Source: Halorubrum salipaludis | Lineage (GTDB): Archaea > Halobacteriota > Halobacteria > Halobacteriales > Haloferacaceae | NCBI RefSeq assembly: GCF_002286985.1 | Contig: NZ_NSKC01000001.1 | Coordinates: 186,001-250,000 of the forward strand | Length of the DNA stretch: 64,000 nt | Direction: 5' to 3' | In this document: positions 24,256 to 33,480 of the stretch, piece by piece | Layout of the letters: every line of letters begins with the position of its first letter | How positions within the stretch are numbered: the first letter of the stretch is position 1 | Notes under the pieces: model-generated | The model's input: only the letters and a program-made list of their open reading frames with translations | Databases searched by the model: none | Told to the model about the DNA's origin: nothing | Program-made: the position numbers and the translations under genes

Positions 24256-25707
24256 ATGGACGATTCCGACGCGGCGAGCGGCGAGTCCGGGGGCCCCTAC
24301 GCCCCCGCCCGCGACGTCCTCGCGGGCGAGGGTCTCGGCGCTGCGGACGGTGGGGGCGCGGCCGACCCCGACCCCGCCGTCCTCGCCGCCCGCCTCGACG
24401 ACGGCGACCCGCTCTCCGGGTTCGCCGACCGGTACCACGTGCCCGACGGCGTCCTGTACATGGACGGCAACTCGCTCGGCCCCGCGAGCGACGCGGCCCT
24501 CGCGAGCCTCGACCGCGTCGTCGACGAGTGGCGCGACCGGCTGATCGGGGGGTGGACCGACGCCGACCCGCCGTGGTTCGAGGTCGGCGAGCGGCTCGGC
24601 GACGCGCTCGCGCCCCTCGTCGGCGCCGACCCGAGCGAGGTCGTCGTCGGCAACTCGATCACCGTCAACGTCCACACGCTGATCGGCACCTTCCTCGACG
24701 AGCTGCTGGCGGGGAACGGCCCGGATCGGGAGGAGTTCGAGGCGGCCGACGGGACGTGGGAACCGGACGGCGGCCCCGACACCGAGCCCGCCGTCCTCGT
24801 CAACGAGCTCGACTTCCCCTCGGACCACTACGCGGTCCGCGCGCAGCTCCGCCAGCGCGGGATCGACCCGGACGAGAAGCTCCGCGTCGTTCCGAGCCGG
24901 GACGGGCGGACCATCGACCCCCGCGACATCGAGGCCGCGCTGGCGGCACACGACGACGTGGGGATCGTCTGCATGCCGACCGCGCTGTACCGCTCCGGAC
25001 AGCTGTTCGACGTCGCGCGGATCGCCGACGCCGCCCACGAGGCGGGCGCGTACGTCGGGTTCGACGCGGCTCACTCCGCGGGGGCGGTCCCGCACGAGTT
25101 CGGCGACGCCGGCATCGACTTCGCGGTGTGGTGCACCTACAAGTACCTCAACGCCGGCCCCGGTTCGATCGGGGCGCTGTTCGTCGCCGAGCGCCATCAC
25201 GGGCTCACGCCCGCACTGGCGGGGTGGTGGGGCCACGAGAAGGCGACCCAGTTCGAGATGAACATGGAGTACACGCCCGCGGAGTCGGCAGGGGCGTGGC
25301 AGATCGGCACCCCGCCGCTGCTCGCCGCGGCGCCCCTCGAGGGGTCGGTCGAACTCCTTCGGGAGGCCGGGATCGAGCGTCTCCGAGAGAAGTCGCTCGC
25401 GCTCACCGACTTCCTGATCGCCTTAGTCGACGCCCGGCTCCCGGCGGTCGACGTCGGAACGCCGCGCGAACACGCGGCTCGCGGGGGCCACGTCGCCCTC
25501 GAACACCCCGACGCGGAACGGCTGAGCGAGGCCTTAAGAGACCGCGGCGTGGTCGTCGACTTCCGGCCGCCGAACGTGGTTCGAGTGTGTCCGGCGGCGC
25601 CGTACACCGGATTCGCCGACGTGCTGGAAGTGGTCGACGAGATCGAGGCGATCCTCAAGTCGGGGGCGCACGAGAGCTACGCGACGAGCGAGGGCGGGGT
25701 GACGTAG
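24256..25707 (+). CDS. kynU: Kynureninase
   Basis: This 483-residue PLP enzyme cleaves kynurenine to anthranilate and alanine in tryptophan breakdown. Family motifs are VLYMDGNSLGPAS, the PLP lysine in WCTYKYLNAGPGSIG, GWWGHEKATQFEMN, and the C-terminal RGGHVAL...VVVDFRPPNVVRVCPAAPY. The N-terminal 50 residues are a low-complexity extension. No other kynurenine-pathway gene is nearby. TTTATAAAC at 24200-24208 lies about 50 bp upstream and could be the promoter. Confidence 0.93.
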   Translation: MDDSDAASGESGGPYAPARDVLAGEGLGAADGGGAADPDPAVLAARLDDGDPLSGFADRYHVPDGVLYMDGNSLGPASDAALASLDRVVDEWRDRLIGGWTDADPPWFEVGERLGDALAPLVGADPSEVVVGNSITVNVHTLIGTFLDELLAGNGPDREEFEAADGTWEPDGGPDTEPAVLVNELDFPSDHYAVRAQLRQRGIDPDEKLRVVPSRDGRTIDPRDIEAALAAHDDVGIVCMPTALYRSGQLFDVARIADAAHEAGAYVGFDAAHSAGAVPHEFGDAGIDFAVWCTYKYLNAGPGSIGALFVAERHHGLTPALAGWWGHEKATQFEMNMEYTPAESAGAWQIGTPPLLAAAPLEGSVELLREAGIERLREKSLALTDFLIALVDARLPAVDVGTPREHAARGGHVALEHPDAERLSEALRDRGVVVDFRPPNVVRVCPAAPYTGFADVLEVVDEIEAILKSGAHESYATSEGGVT

Positions 25708-25813
25708 CGGTCGCGTCGATCTGGTCGCGTCGCGGCCCGTTAGAGTCCGAATTCGAGCACCGACATCCGCACTCTTATCAGCCTATTAATCCTATCTGGC
25801 GCTAAGAGAACCG

Positions 25814-28453
25814 ATGGGCGAGAATGCACGTTCAACCGACGACGCCAGCTCGTTCGACGTGACCGACGAGGGCGTCGACAGCGTTTACGAGGCGATCTTT
25901 CGCGAGATGGACGACGCCGTTTTTATCGTTGAGGTCGGCCGGACCGGCGACGGCTACAAATTTACCTTTGGACAGAACAACACCGCACACCAGGAGCAGA
26001 CGGGGCTCTCCGAGGACGCGATGCGGGGTCAGACACCGAGGGAGTTCCTCGGCGACGAGCAGGGTGCGGCCGTCGCCGCGAACTACCGCCGTTGTGTCGA
26101 ACGCGGAGAGACGATCGAGTACGAGGAGTGGCTCGACTTTCCGGGCGGAACGAGCTGCTGGCAGACGAAGCTGACGCCGATCACCGAGGACGGAAGGGTG
26201 ACGCGGATCGTCGGCGTCGCTCGGGATATCACCGAGCAGAAGGAACAGGAGCGGGAGCACCAGCGTACGCACCGCCGGTTCCAGACCGTGTTGGAGACGA
26301 TGTCGGCGGCGGTGTTCCTCAAAGACGCCGACGGTCGGTATCTCCTGATGAACCAGGCGTGCCGCGATCTGCTCGACGTGGACGACGACTCCGTCGGGAT
26401 GACCGACAGAGACCTCTTCCCGCAGGAGAGCGCGGAACGGGCCCGGGCGGACGACCAGCGAGTCCTCAACAGCGGAGAGCAGATCGAAATCGAAGAGACG
26501 ATCCCGACTTCCGCGGGGGAAAGCGTCCGCCTCACTCGGAAGTCACCCGTGTACGACGACGAGGGGGAGATCGTGGCCGTCTGTGGCGTCTCGACGGATA
26601 TCACCGAGCAGAAGGAGAGAGAACGGACGCTTCAGCAGCTCAAAGACCGCCTCGAACTCGCGGTCGAAGGCGCCCAACTCGGCATCTGGGACTGGGACAT
26701 GACCACCGACGAGGTCGAGTTCAACGAGCAGTGGGCGCGGATGCTCGGACACTCCGCGGACGAGATCGAACCGCGCCTCGAGGAGTGGGAGCGCCGCGTC
26801 CACCCCGACGACCTCGAGCCGGTCGAAGACGCCCTGTCGGAGCACATCGCCGGCGAGACGGCGTACTACGACACGGAACACCGGATGCGTACCGCGTCCG
26901 GCGAGTGGAAGTGGATCCGCGACGTCGGGAAGGTCGTCGAGCGCGACGGGGAGGGAGAACCGGTTCGGGCCGTCGGCATCCACCTCGACGTCGACGATCA
27001 GAAGCGGCGAGAACGGGAGTTGGAACGCACTCGGGCGCTCATCGAGCGGACCCAAGAGAGCGCGTCGATCGGGTGGTGGGAGTTCGATCTGCTCGACGGG
27101 TCGCTCACGTGGAGCGACGAGGTGTATCGCATCCACGAGGTGCCGATGGACGAGTCGGTCGAGCTGGAGGACGCCATCGAGTTTTACCACCCGGCCGACC
27201 GAGAGACAATCGAGGCCGCCTTCGACCGGCTGATCGAGGAGGGCGAGTCGTACGACCTCGAACTGCGGGTCGTCAGGGAGTCCGGGCAGACCCGGTGGGT
27301 CAGGGCGATCGGCGATCCGCAGTTCGACGACTCGGGGGACGTGGTCGGCGCGTTGGGGCTGTTCCAAGACATCACGGAGCGGAAGGAGTACGAGGTCGCC
27401 CTCGAGTCGACCCGCGAGGAGCTTCGGAAGATCATCGACCTCGTCCCGGACCTAGTGTTCGCGAAGAACCGCGACGGCGAGTACCTACTGGCGAACAAGG
27501 CGACCGCGGAGGCGTACGGAAAGACGCCCGAAGAGGTCGAGGGACGCTCGGAGGCCGACATCATTCCCAACGTCGACGACTCGGCCGAGTTCCGACAGGA
27601 CGACTTGGAGGTGATCGAGTCGGGCGAGCCGAGATTGATCGGGGAGGAGATGCTGACGACGGCGGACGGCGAGACGCGCATCCTGCAGACGACGAAGATC
27701 CCCTACAAGGTGTCCGAGACGGGGGAAGACGCCGTGCTGGGATACGCCCGCGACGTGACCGAACTCAAGGAGTACGAGCGGACGCTCGAGCAGCAGCGGG
27801 ACAGCCTCACCCTCCTCAACCAAGTCGTCCGCCACGACATCCGGAACCAGCTGATGGTCGTCGAGTCGTACACCGAGCTGCTCGTGGACTCGCTGCCCGA
27901 CGACCAGAGCCGGACGTACGCGCGGACGGTCATCGAGGCGGCGAAGCAGGCGACGGAGATCACGGAGACGGCCAAGGACGTCACCGACGTGCTGCTACAG
28001 GTCGGCAGCGACCGGTCGCCGGTGAACCTCCGCGACGAGCTCTCCGATCAGATCGAGCGGGTCCGCGCGGATCAGGACAGGGCGAGGGTCTCCGTCGACG
28101 GGGACATCCCCGACGTGACGGTGTTGGCCGACGACCTGTTGGAGTCGGTGTTCCGGAACCTGCTGACGAATGCGGTCGTCCACAACAACGAGGACGTGGC
28201 CGAAATCGCGGTTTCGGCGCGCGTTGACGGCGATTGCGTGCGCGTGTCGATCGCCGACAACGGTCCCGGTATCGAGGATAAACACAAAGAACAGATCTTC
28301 CAGGAAGGCGAGAAGGGCCTCGAGAGCGGCGGGACGGGGGTCGGGCTCTACCTCGTCAAGACGCTCGTCGACAAGTACGGGGGCGACGTCTGGGTCGAGG
28401 ACAACGAGCCGACGGGCAGCGTGTTCGTCGTCGAACTGCCTCTCGCCGACTGA
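25814..28453 (+). CDS. Multi-PAS sensor histidine kinase
   Basis: The protein has 879 residues. Five PAS domains are stacked at about residues 20-145, 155-275, 280-400, 405-525 and 535-655, each ending in a DITEQKE/DVTELKE-type PAC motif. The kinase follows: H674 in the H-box (VVRHDIRNQL), the N-box NLLTNAVVHN, ATP-lid motifs DNGPGIE and GGTGVGLYLVK. No transmembrane segment is seen, so it should be a cytosolic sensor. No response regulator is adjacent, which is usual in haloarchaea. The 3' end is duplicated across the stop codon. Confidence 0.93.
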   Translation: MGENARSTDDASSFDVTDEGVDSVYEAIFREMDDAVFIVEVGRTGDGYKFTFGQNNTAHQEQTGLSEDAMRGQTPREFLGDEQGAAVAANYRRCVERGETIEYEEWLDFPGGTSCWQTKLTPITEDGRVTRIVGVARDITEQKEQEREHQRTHRRFQTVLETMSAAVFLKDADGRYLLMNQACRDLLDVDDDSVGMTDRDLFPQESAERARADDQRVLNSGEQIEIEETIPTSAGESVRLTRKSPVYDDEGEIVAVCGVSTDITEQKERERTLQQLKDRLELAVEGAQLGIWDWDMTTDEVEFNEQWARMLGHSADEIEPRLEEWERRVHPDDLEPVEDALSEHIAGETAYYDTEHRMRTASGEWKWIRDVGKVVERDGEGEPVRAVGIHLDVDDQKRRERELERTRALIERTQESASIGWWEFDLLDGSLTWSDEVYRIHEVPMDESVELEDAIEFYHPADRETIEAAFDRLIEEGESYDLELRVVRESGQTRWVRAIGDPQFDDSGDVVGALGLFQDITERKEYEVALESTREELRKIIDLVPDLVFAKNRDGEYLLANKATAEAYGKTPEEVEGRSEADIIPNVDDSAEFRQDDLEVIESGEPRLIGEEMLTTADGETRILQTTKIPYKVSETGEDAVLGYARDVTELKEYERTLEQQRDSLTLLNQVVRHDIRNQLMVVESYTELLVDSLPDDQSRTYARTVIEAAKQATEITETAKDVTDVLLQVGSDRSPVNLRDELSDQIERVRADQDRARVSVDGDIPDVTVLADDLLESVFRNLLTNAVVHNNEDVAEIAVSARVDGDCVRVSIADNGPGIEDKHKEQIFQEGEKGLESGGTGVGLYLVKTLVDKYGGDVWVEDNEPTGSVFVVELPLAD

Positions 28454-28491
28454 CGGGACGCGACTGCCTCTCGCCGACTGACGGGAACGCG
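28435..28491 (+). repeat. 28/29-bp tandem duplication across a stop codon
   Basis: Two copies of a 28-bp unit (core CTGCCTCTCGCCGACTGACG) start in the final codons of the histidine kinase gene and include its TGA. The second copy carries one extra A. The first stop is unaffected. Confidence 0.9.
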
Positions 28492-28588
28492 AGACGTATC
28501 GCGGCCGCGGGCGGCGCTGACCTGTCGCGCAGACCTCGCACAGCGACGGGCTTAATCGCCCGAGCGCCCATTGTCCGACGATCAGAGA

Positions 28589-31504
28589 ATGCCGGAACCG
28601 TCGGGCATGGACGCGTTCGCGCACCTCGGGAGCGAACTGCGCGAGGCGCTCTCCGAACAGGGGTTCTCCACGCCCACGGAGCCCCAACGCGAGGCGATCC
28701 CGCCGCTGGCCGACGGGAAGAACGCCCTCGTGCTCGCCCCGACGGGCACCGGGAAGACGGAGACCGCGATGCTCCCCGTCTTCGACGCGATCGTCGACGC
28801 CCGGGATTCGCCGGGCGACCAGCCGCGCGAGGGGATCTCTGCCCTCTACATCACCCCCCTCCGCGCGCTCAACCGCGACATGATGGACAGACTGGAGTGG
28901 TGGGGCGACCGGCTCGGCGTCGAGGTCGCGGTGCGCCACGGCGACACCACCCAGTACGAGCGGAGCAAACAGGCCGACGACCCCCCGGACGTGTTGATCA
29001 CGACGCCGGAGAGCCTCCAGGCAATCTTGACCGGCTCGAAGATGCGGGTCGCGCTCGGAGACGTCGCGCACGTCGTGATCGACGAGGTCCACGAGCTCGC
29101 CTCGGCGAAGCGCGGCGCCCAGCTGACGGTCGGGCTCGAACGCCTCCGCCGGGTGGCCGGCCCGTTCCAGCGAGTGGGACTCTCCGCGACGGTCGGCGAC
29201 CCCGAGGAGGTCGGGCGGTTCCTCGTCGGGTCGGGGACACGCGACCCGAACCGCGAGGGGGACCGCGAGTTCGAGGTCGTCGAGGTCGCGGCCGGGACGC
29301 GCACCGACGTGCGGGTGCTCGACCCGCCGATTACGGACCGCGATTCGACGCTCGCCGGCGAGCTGGCGGTCGACGAGACGACCGCGAGCCACGTCCGGGC
29401 GATCCGCGAGATCGTCGCCGACCACGAGTCGACGTTGATCTTCGTCAACACGCGACAGACCGCTGAGGCGCTGGGCTCGCGGTTCAAGACGCTCGCGGAG
29501 CGGGAGGAGCGGGAGGGCGTCGCCGACCCCACCGAGATCGAGGTCCACCACGGCTCGCTCTCGAAGGACGTGCGGATCGACGTGGAGGACCGGTTCAAGG
29601 CGGGCGAGCTCGACGGGCTCGTCTGCACCTCCTCGATGGAGCTCGGGATCGACGTGGGGCGCGTCGACCACGTGGTCCAGTACGGGAGCCCGCGCGAGGT
29701 CGCCCGCCTGCTCCAGCGCGTCGGGCGCGCGGGGCACCGCCGCGACCTCGTCTCCGAGGGGACCGTCGTGACGCAGGGCGGCGACGACACGCTCGAAGCG
29801 CTCGCGATCGCGCGGCGCGCCGGGGAAGAGCTGGTGGAGCCGGCCGCGATCCACCACGGGAGCCTCGACACCGTCGCCAACCAGATCGTCGGGATCGTGA
29901 TGGACGAGGGCGAGGTTCACGCCCGACGGGCGTACGATATCGTCACGAACGCGTACCCGTTCGCGGACCTCTCGGAGCCGCAGTTCCAGGAGGTCGTCCG
30001 CGAGCTCGACGGCAACCGCCTGCTGTGGCTCGACGAGGAGTCGGACACCTTAGAGAAGTCGGGCGGGACGTGGCAGTACTTCTACGCGAACCTCTCGATG
30101 ATCCCCGACGAGTCCACCTACGAGGTGTACGACATGTCCTCCCGTCGCGGGATCGGCACCTTGGACGAGCGGTTCGTCGTCAACTTCGCGGGGCCGGGCG
30201 AGACGTTCATCCAGCGCGGCGAGATGTGGCGCATCACCGAGGTCGACGAGGAGGAGGAACGGGTGAACGTCACGCCCATCGCCGACCCCGCGGGAGAGGT
30301 TCCCTCGTGGATCGGCCAGGAAATCCCGGTCCCGAAGCCCGTCGCGGAGGAGGTCGGCCGGATCCGCGGCGAGGTCGCCGATGCGCTGGAAGCGGGCTCG
30401 ACGCCCGAGGCGGTCGCGGGCGACCTGGCGGAGCGCTACCCGGCGGACGAGGAGACGATCGCGACCGCGCTGCGGCCGGTCGTCGACCACGTCGACGCCG
30501 GCCACCCGGTCCCCACGGACCGCCGGGTCGTGATCGAGGGGAGCGCGCGCACCGTCGCGGTCAACGCCGCCTTCGGCCACGAGGTCAACGAGACGCTCGC
30601 GCGCCTGCTCGCGGCGCTCGTGGGGCAGCGCGCGGGCTCGTCGATCGGGATGGACGTGGATCCCTACCGGGTCGAGTTCGAGGTCCCGCACGACGCCGAT
30701 CCGGGCACCTTCCGCGAGGTGCTGGAGACGACCGACCCCGACCGCCTGGAGGCGTACCTCGAACTCGCCCTGAAAAAGTCCGACGCGCTCAAGTTCACCC
30801 TCGCGCAGGTCGCCGCGAAGTTCGGCGCGGTCAAGCGCTACCGCGAGGGACGGGGGCGCTTCGGCGGCGACCGACTGCTCGCGGCGCTGGAGGACACCCC
30901 CGTCTACGACGAGGCGCTCCGCGAGGTGTTCCACGCCGACCTCGCGGTCGGGGAGACCGCCGCAGTGCTGGAGGGGATGCAGGACGGTTCGATCGAGACC
31001 GCGATCGCCCGCGAGCGGACCCCGCTCGGGACCGCCGGCCGGTCCTCTGGGACGGAGTTCCTCGTCCCCGAGAACGCCGACGCTGACGTGATCGAGACGA
31101 TCCGCGAGCGGATTCAAAACGACCGGGTGATCCTCTTTTGTCTCCACTGCGCCGACTGGACGCGCACCACGAAGGTCCGGCGCGTCCCGGACCAGCCGGA
31201 GTGTCCCGAGTGCGGCTCGACGCGGATCGCGGCGCTGAACCCGTGGGACGACGAGACGGTCGCGGCGGTCCGGGCGTCGGAGAAGGACGAGGAGCAGGAG
31301 CGGCGGACGGAGCGGGCGCATCGGGCGGCGAGCCTCGTCCAGACGCACGGGAAGCGGGCCGTGATCGCGCTGGCGGCGCGCGGCGTCGGGCCACACAACG
31401 CCGCGCGGATCATCAACAAGCTGCGCGAGGACGAAGACGAGTTCTACCGCGACGTGCTCCGCCAGGAGCGCGAGTACGCGCGGACGCAGTCGTTCTGGGA
31501 CTAG
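28589..31504 (+). CDS. Lhr-type DEAD/DEAH-box helicase
   Basis: The protein has 971 residues from ATG 28589; a TTG at 28571 is also in frame. SF2 helicase motifs are APTGTGKTET (Walker A), VIDEVHELA (DEVH box), GLSATVGDP (motif III), and VGRAGHRRD (motif VI). The winged-helix and Lhr-core regions follow (RRGIGTLDERFVVNFAGPGE). The C-terminus has a zinc-type cluster (CLHCADWT...CPECGST) and a helical tail. Archaeal Lhr helicases remodel forked DNA and RNA-DNA hybrids in repair or recombination. The helicase family assignment is firm; the exact Lhr subgroup is not. Confidence 0.92.
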   Translation: MPEPSGMDAFAHLGSELREALSEQGFSTPTEPQREAIPPLADGKNALVLAPTGTGKTETAMLPVFDAIVDARDSPGDQPREGISALYITPLRALNRDMMDRLEWWGDRLGVEVAVRHGDTTQYERSKQADDPPDVLITTPESLQAILTGSKMRVALGDVAHVVIDEVHELASAKRGAQLTVGLERLRRVAGPFQRVGLSATVGDPEEVGRFLVGSGTRDPNREGDREFEVVEVAAGTRTDVRVLDPPITDRDSTLAGELAVDETTASHVRAIREIVADHESTLIFVNTRQTAEALGSRFKTLAEREEREGVADPTEIEVHHGSLSKDVRIDVEDRFKAGELDGLVCTSSMELGIDVGRVDHVVQYGSPREVARLLQRVGRAGHRRDLVSEGTVVTQGGDDTLEALAIARRAGEELVEPAAIHHGSLDTVANQIVGIVMDEGEVHARRAYDIVTNAYPFADLSEPQFQEVVRELDGNRLLWLDEESDTLEKSGGTWQYFYANLSMIPDESTYEVYDMSSRRGIGTLDERFVVNFAGPGETFIQRGEMWRITEVDEEEERVNVTPIADPAGEVPSWIGQEIPVPKPVAEEVGRIRGEVADALEAGSTPEAVAGDLAERYPADEETIATALRPVVDHVDAGHPVPTDRRVVIEGSARTVAVNAAFGHEVNETLARLLAALVGQRAGSSIGMDVDPYRVEFEVPHDADPGTFREVLETTDPDRLEAYLELALKKSDALKFTLAQVAAKFGAVKRYREGRGRFGGDRLLAALEDTPVYDEALREVFHADLAVGETAAVLEGMQDGSIETAIARERTPLGTAGRSSGTEFLVPENADADVIETIRERIQNDRVILFCLHCADWTRTTKVRRVPDQPECPECGSTRIAALNPWDDETVAAVRASEKDEEQERRTERAHRAASLVQTHGKRAVIALAARGVGPHNAARIINKLREDEDEFYRDVLRQEREYARTQSFWD

Positions 31505-31573
31505 ATCGATACCTAGACCGAGACGGTGGTTCGGTCGATTGTTGGTGAGCGATCGAAAACGTCGGGGAGCCCT

Positions 31574-31822
31574 CCAAAGCCCCAGCCGGGAGGACGGCGC
31601 ACGCTCGTTGCGCGCTTCAGTCGCTCGCTTCGCTCGCTCCTTGCAGTGCTTACGTCGCCTGCGCCGTCCTCCCGGCTGCCCCTTTGAGTCCCACCCGTCC
31701 CGCAACCGCAGCCTCACGCCTCCCCAGCCTCGTCGCTCCCTTCGGTCGCGACTCCCTCGCGCGTGCTCCTCGCGCCCGCTGGGCGCTCGGAGGCACGCGC
31801 CACCGCAACAGCCGTTTATAAA
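31574..31822 (+). repeat. Three-hairpin structured element, copy 1 (candidate ncRNA family)
   Basis: Conserved CCAAAGCCC is followed by the stem arm at 31583-31601 (CAGCCGGGAGGACGGCGCA) and, after a 58-nt loop, its perfect complement at 31660-31678. CCC and CTTTG then close an outer pair (CAAAG 31575-31579 with CTTTG 31682-31686, with a 3x3 C internal loop). The constant block CCTCACGCCTCCCCAGCCTC leads to a small GTCGC/GCGAC hairpin (31732-31752) and a larger one at 31759-31800 (GCGCGTGC/GCACGCGC with inner GCGCCC/GGGCGC). It ends at GCCGTTTATAA. No convincing TATA box precedes this copy. No protein is encoded. It fills the gap between the helicase and MBL genes. Confidence 0.8.
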
Positions 31823-31854
31823 TAATCGTAGACGCCGTCCGCCCGATTCGCCCC

Positions 31855-32496
31855 CTACTCGTCCGGGTACTTCGGCTCGCGGCGCTCGGCGCGCTCGGTC
31901 GCGCGCTCGATAACCTCGCGGACCGTGTCGGGGCCGTCGCTCGCGCGGTACACGTCGCCGTGGCCGGGGTACATCGCCGTCACGGTGTCCGGGAGCGCGT
32001 CGAGGATAGCGTGCAGGCTTTCGATCAGCGCCTCGCGCGATTGCCCGGCCATGTCGGTGCGGCCGAACGAGCCGTCGTCGAACGCGCCGTCGTTGTACAC
32101 GACCACGTCGCCGGAGTAGAGCCGCTCGTCGCCGACCAGAGCGACGTGGTCGTCGGCGTGACCGGGGCTCTCGACGACCTCGCAGGGCTCGTCGCCGACG
32201 AGGACCTCGTCGCCGTCGCCGATCGCCACGTCGCGTCTGGGGTGGGAGGCGTTGGCGTAGAGCGTCGCGTCGAACCGGTCGAGCACCGCGTCGAGCTCGC
32301 CGACGTGGTCGTGGTGCTGGTGGGTCAACACGACCCGGTCGAGCCCGTCGACGCCCGCCTCGTCGAGCGCGTCGGCGATCACGTCCTCGACGCCGGGCAT
32401 CGTCCCGGCGTCCACGAGCGTCGGCGCCTCGCCGGGCACGAGGTACGCGTTGCAGGTGAACTCCTCCGCGTCCGCAGTGACGGTGATCGGCTCCAT
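31855..32496 (-). CDS. MBL-fold metallo-hydrolase
   Basis: The protein has 213 residues. The metal-binding signature HxHxDH is seen in LTHQHHDHVGEL, with later ligands in ESPGHADDHVALV (His), LYSGDVVV (Asp) and AMYPGHGDVY (His). This glyoxalase-II-like arrangement fits hydrolysis of a thioester or lactone; the substrate is unknown. It converges on repeat copy 1, whose last bases lie about 30 bp beyond its stop. Confidence 0.93.
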   Translation of the reverse strand: MEPITVTADAEEFTCNAYLVPGEAPTLVDAGTMPGVEDVIADALDEAGVDGLDRVVLTHQHHDHVGELDAVLDRFDATLYANASHPRRDVAIGDGDEVLVGDEPCEVVESPGHADDHVALVGDERLYSGDVVVYNDGAFDDGSFGRTDMAGQSREALIESLHAILDALPDTVTAMYPGHGDVYRASDGPDTVREVIERATERAERREPKYPDE

Positions 32497-32611
32497 ACGC
32501 GCACGAAGGCCGCCGAACGGGTAAAAGCGTGCAGTCGCCGGCAGGCGGATCGCCGAACACCCCCGAGCGCCCGGGGATTTATCCGTCGCGGCGTGTTAGT
32601 TACACTCACAT

Positions 32612-32794
32612 ATGGGCTTCGGAAGCTACGACGAATCCGAACAGGAGAACCAGGACCTGGACGCGGATTTCGACGACGACGACGGAGTCCGAGCCGCGGA
32701 AGAGGTACACGAGGGCTCCGTCGACTACGAGCCCGGCGCGTCGAACGACGAGCTTCTCGACCGGCTCCAGGAGATCAAGTCCGAGGAGACGTAA
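32612..32794 (+). CDS. Small acidic haloarchaeal protein, DUF5786 family
   Basis: The protein has 60 residues. The start MGFGSYDESEQENQDLDADF and the end ASNDELLDRLQEIK match the conserved haloarchaeal DUF5786 family. It is very acidic. A TATA-like ATTTATCC (about 32577-32584) lies 28-35 bp upstream of the ATG. The next gene starts at a GTG four bases after the stop, so they are probably co-transcribed. Function is unknown. Confidence 0.88.
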   Translation: MGFGSYDESEQENQDLDADFDDDDGVRAAEEVHEGSVDYEPGASNDELLDRLQEIKSEET

Positions 32795-32798
32795 CGGG

Positions 32799-33392
32799 GT
32801 GACCCCGCCGAGCCGGACGCTCGGAATCGCGTTCTCAGACGGCGACCGGACCAGCCGCCTAGCCGGGGCCGTGGTCAGATCCGACGGCACGCTCGACGGG
32901 CTCGGGTTCGAGGCGTGTACCGTCGGCGGAACCGACGCGACCGACGCCGCGATCGCGCTCGTCGACCGGCTCGGCCGCGAGGACGTGCGTCACGTCGCCG
33001 TCTCGGGGATCGCGCCGGCGTGGTTCAACCTCCTCGACCTGCCGCGCCTCCGCGACGCCGTCGACCGACCGGCCTACGCCGTGAGCTACGAGGCGAGCCC
33101 CGGGCTCGAACCGGCGCTCCGCGAGGCGTTCGACGGCGAGGCGCTCGCCCGGCGGCTCGAGGTCTACCGGTCCCTGCCGGACCGGGTTCGGGTGGTACCG
33201 GACGAGTCCGGGGACGCCGCGGACGCGACGGACGAGGACCCGCAGCCCCTGTTTGTCCGCGCGGTCGGGATCGACGCGGGCGAGGCCGCGGCCGCAGTCC
33301 GCGGGCTGGTCCGCGAGGGGTTCCGCCGTCCCGAGCCGCTCCGGATCGCCGCGATCGCGGCGAGCGCCCATCGGGAGGCGGCGGAGGGGTAG
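32799..33392 (+). CDS. DUF99 family protein
   Basis: The protein has 197 residues from a GTG start (VTPPSRTLGIAFSDGD). DUF99 proteins share the fold of endonuclease V but are uncharacterised. Visible conserved pieces are LAGAVVRSDGTLDGLGFE, HVAVSGIAPAWFNLLDL and AYAVSYEASPGLEPAL. An upstream frame is open, but it lacks family similarity. It is coupled to the DUF5786 gene. Confidence 0.85.
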   Translation: MTPPSRTLGIAFSDGDRTSRLAGAVVRSDGTLDGLGFEACTVGGTDATDAAIALVDRLGREDVRHVAVSGIAPAWFNLLDLPRLRDAVDRPAYAVSYEASPGLEPALREAFDGEALARRLEVYRSLPDRVRVVPDESGDAADATDEDPQPLFVRAVGIDAGEAAAAVRGLVREGFRRPEPLRIAAIAASAHREAAEG

Positions 33393-33480
33393 TCGGCACC
33401 CGGTTCTGGCCCGAGCCCCCGGCCGAACCGCGGGCAACGGCCCGCGCCGGATATATACCGGTCCGCCGAGATCCGCCGGT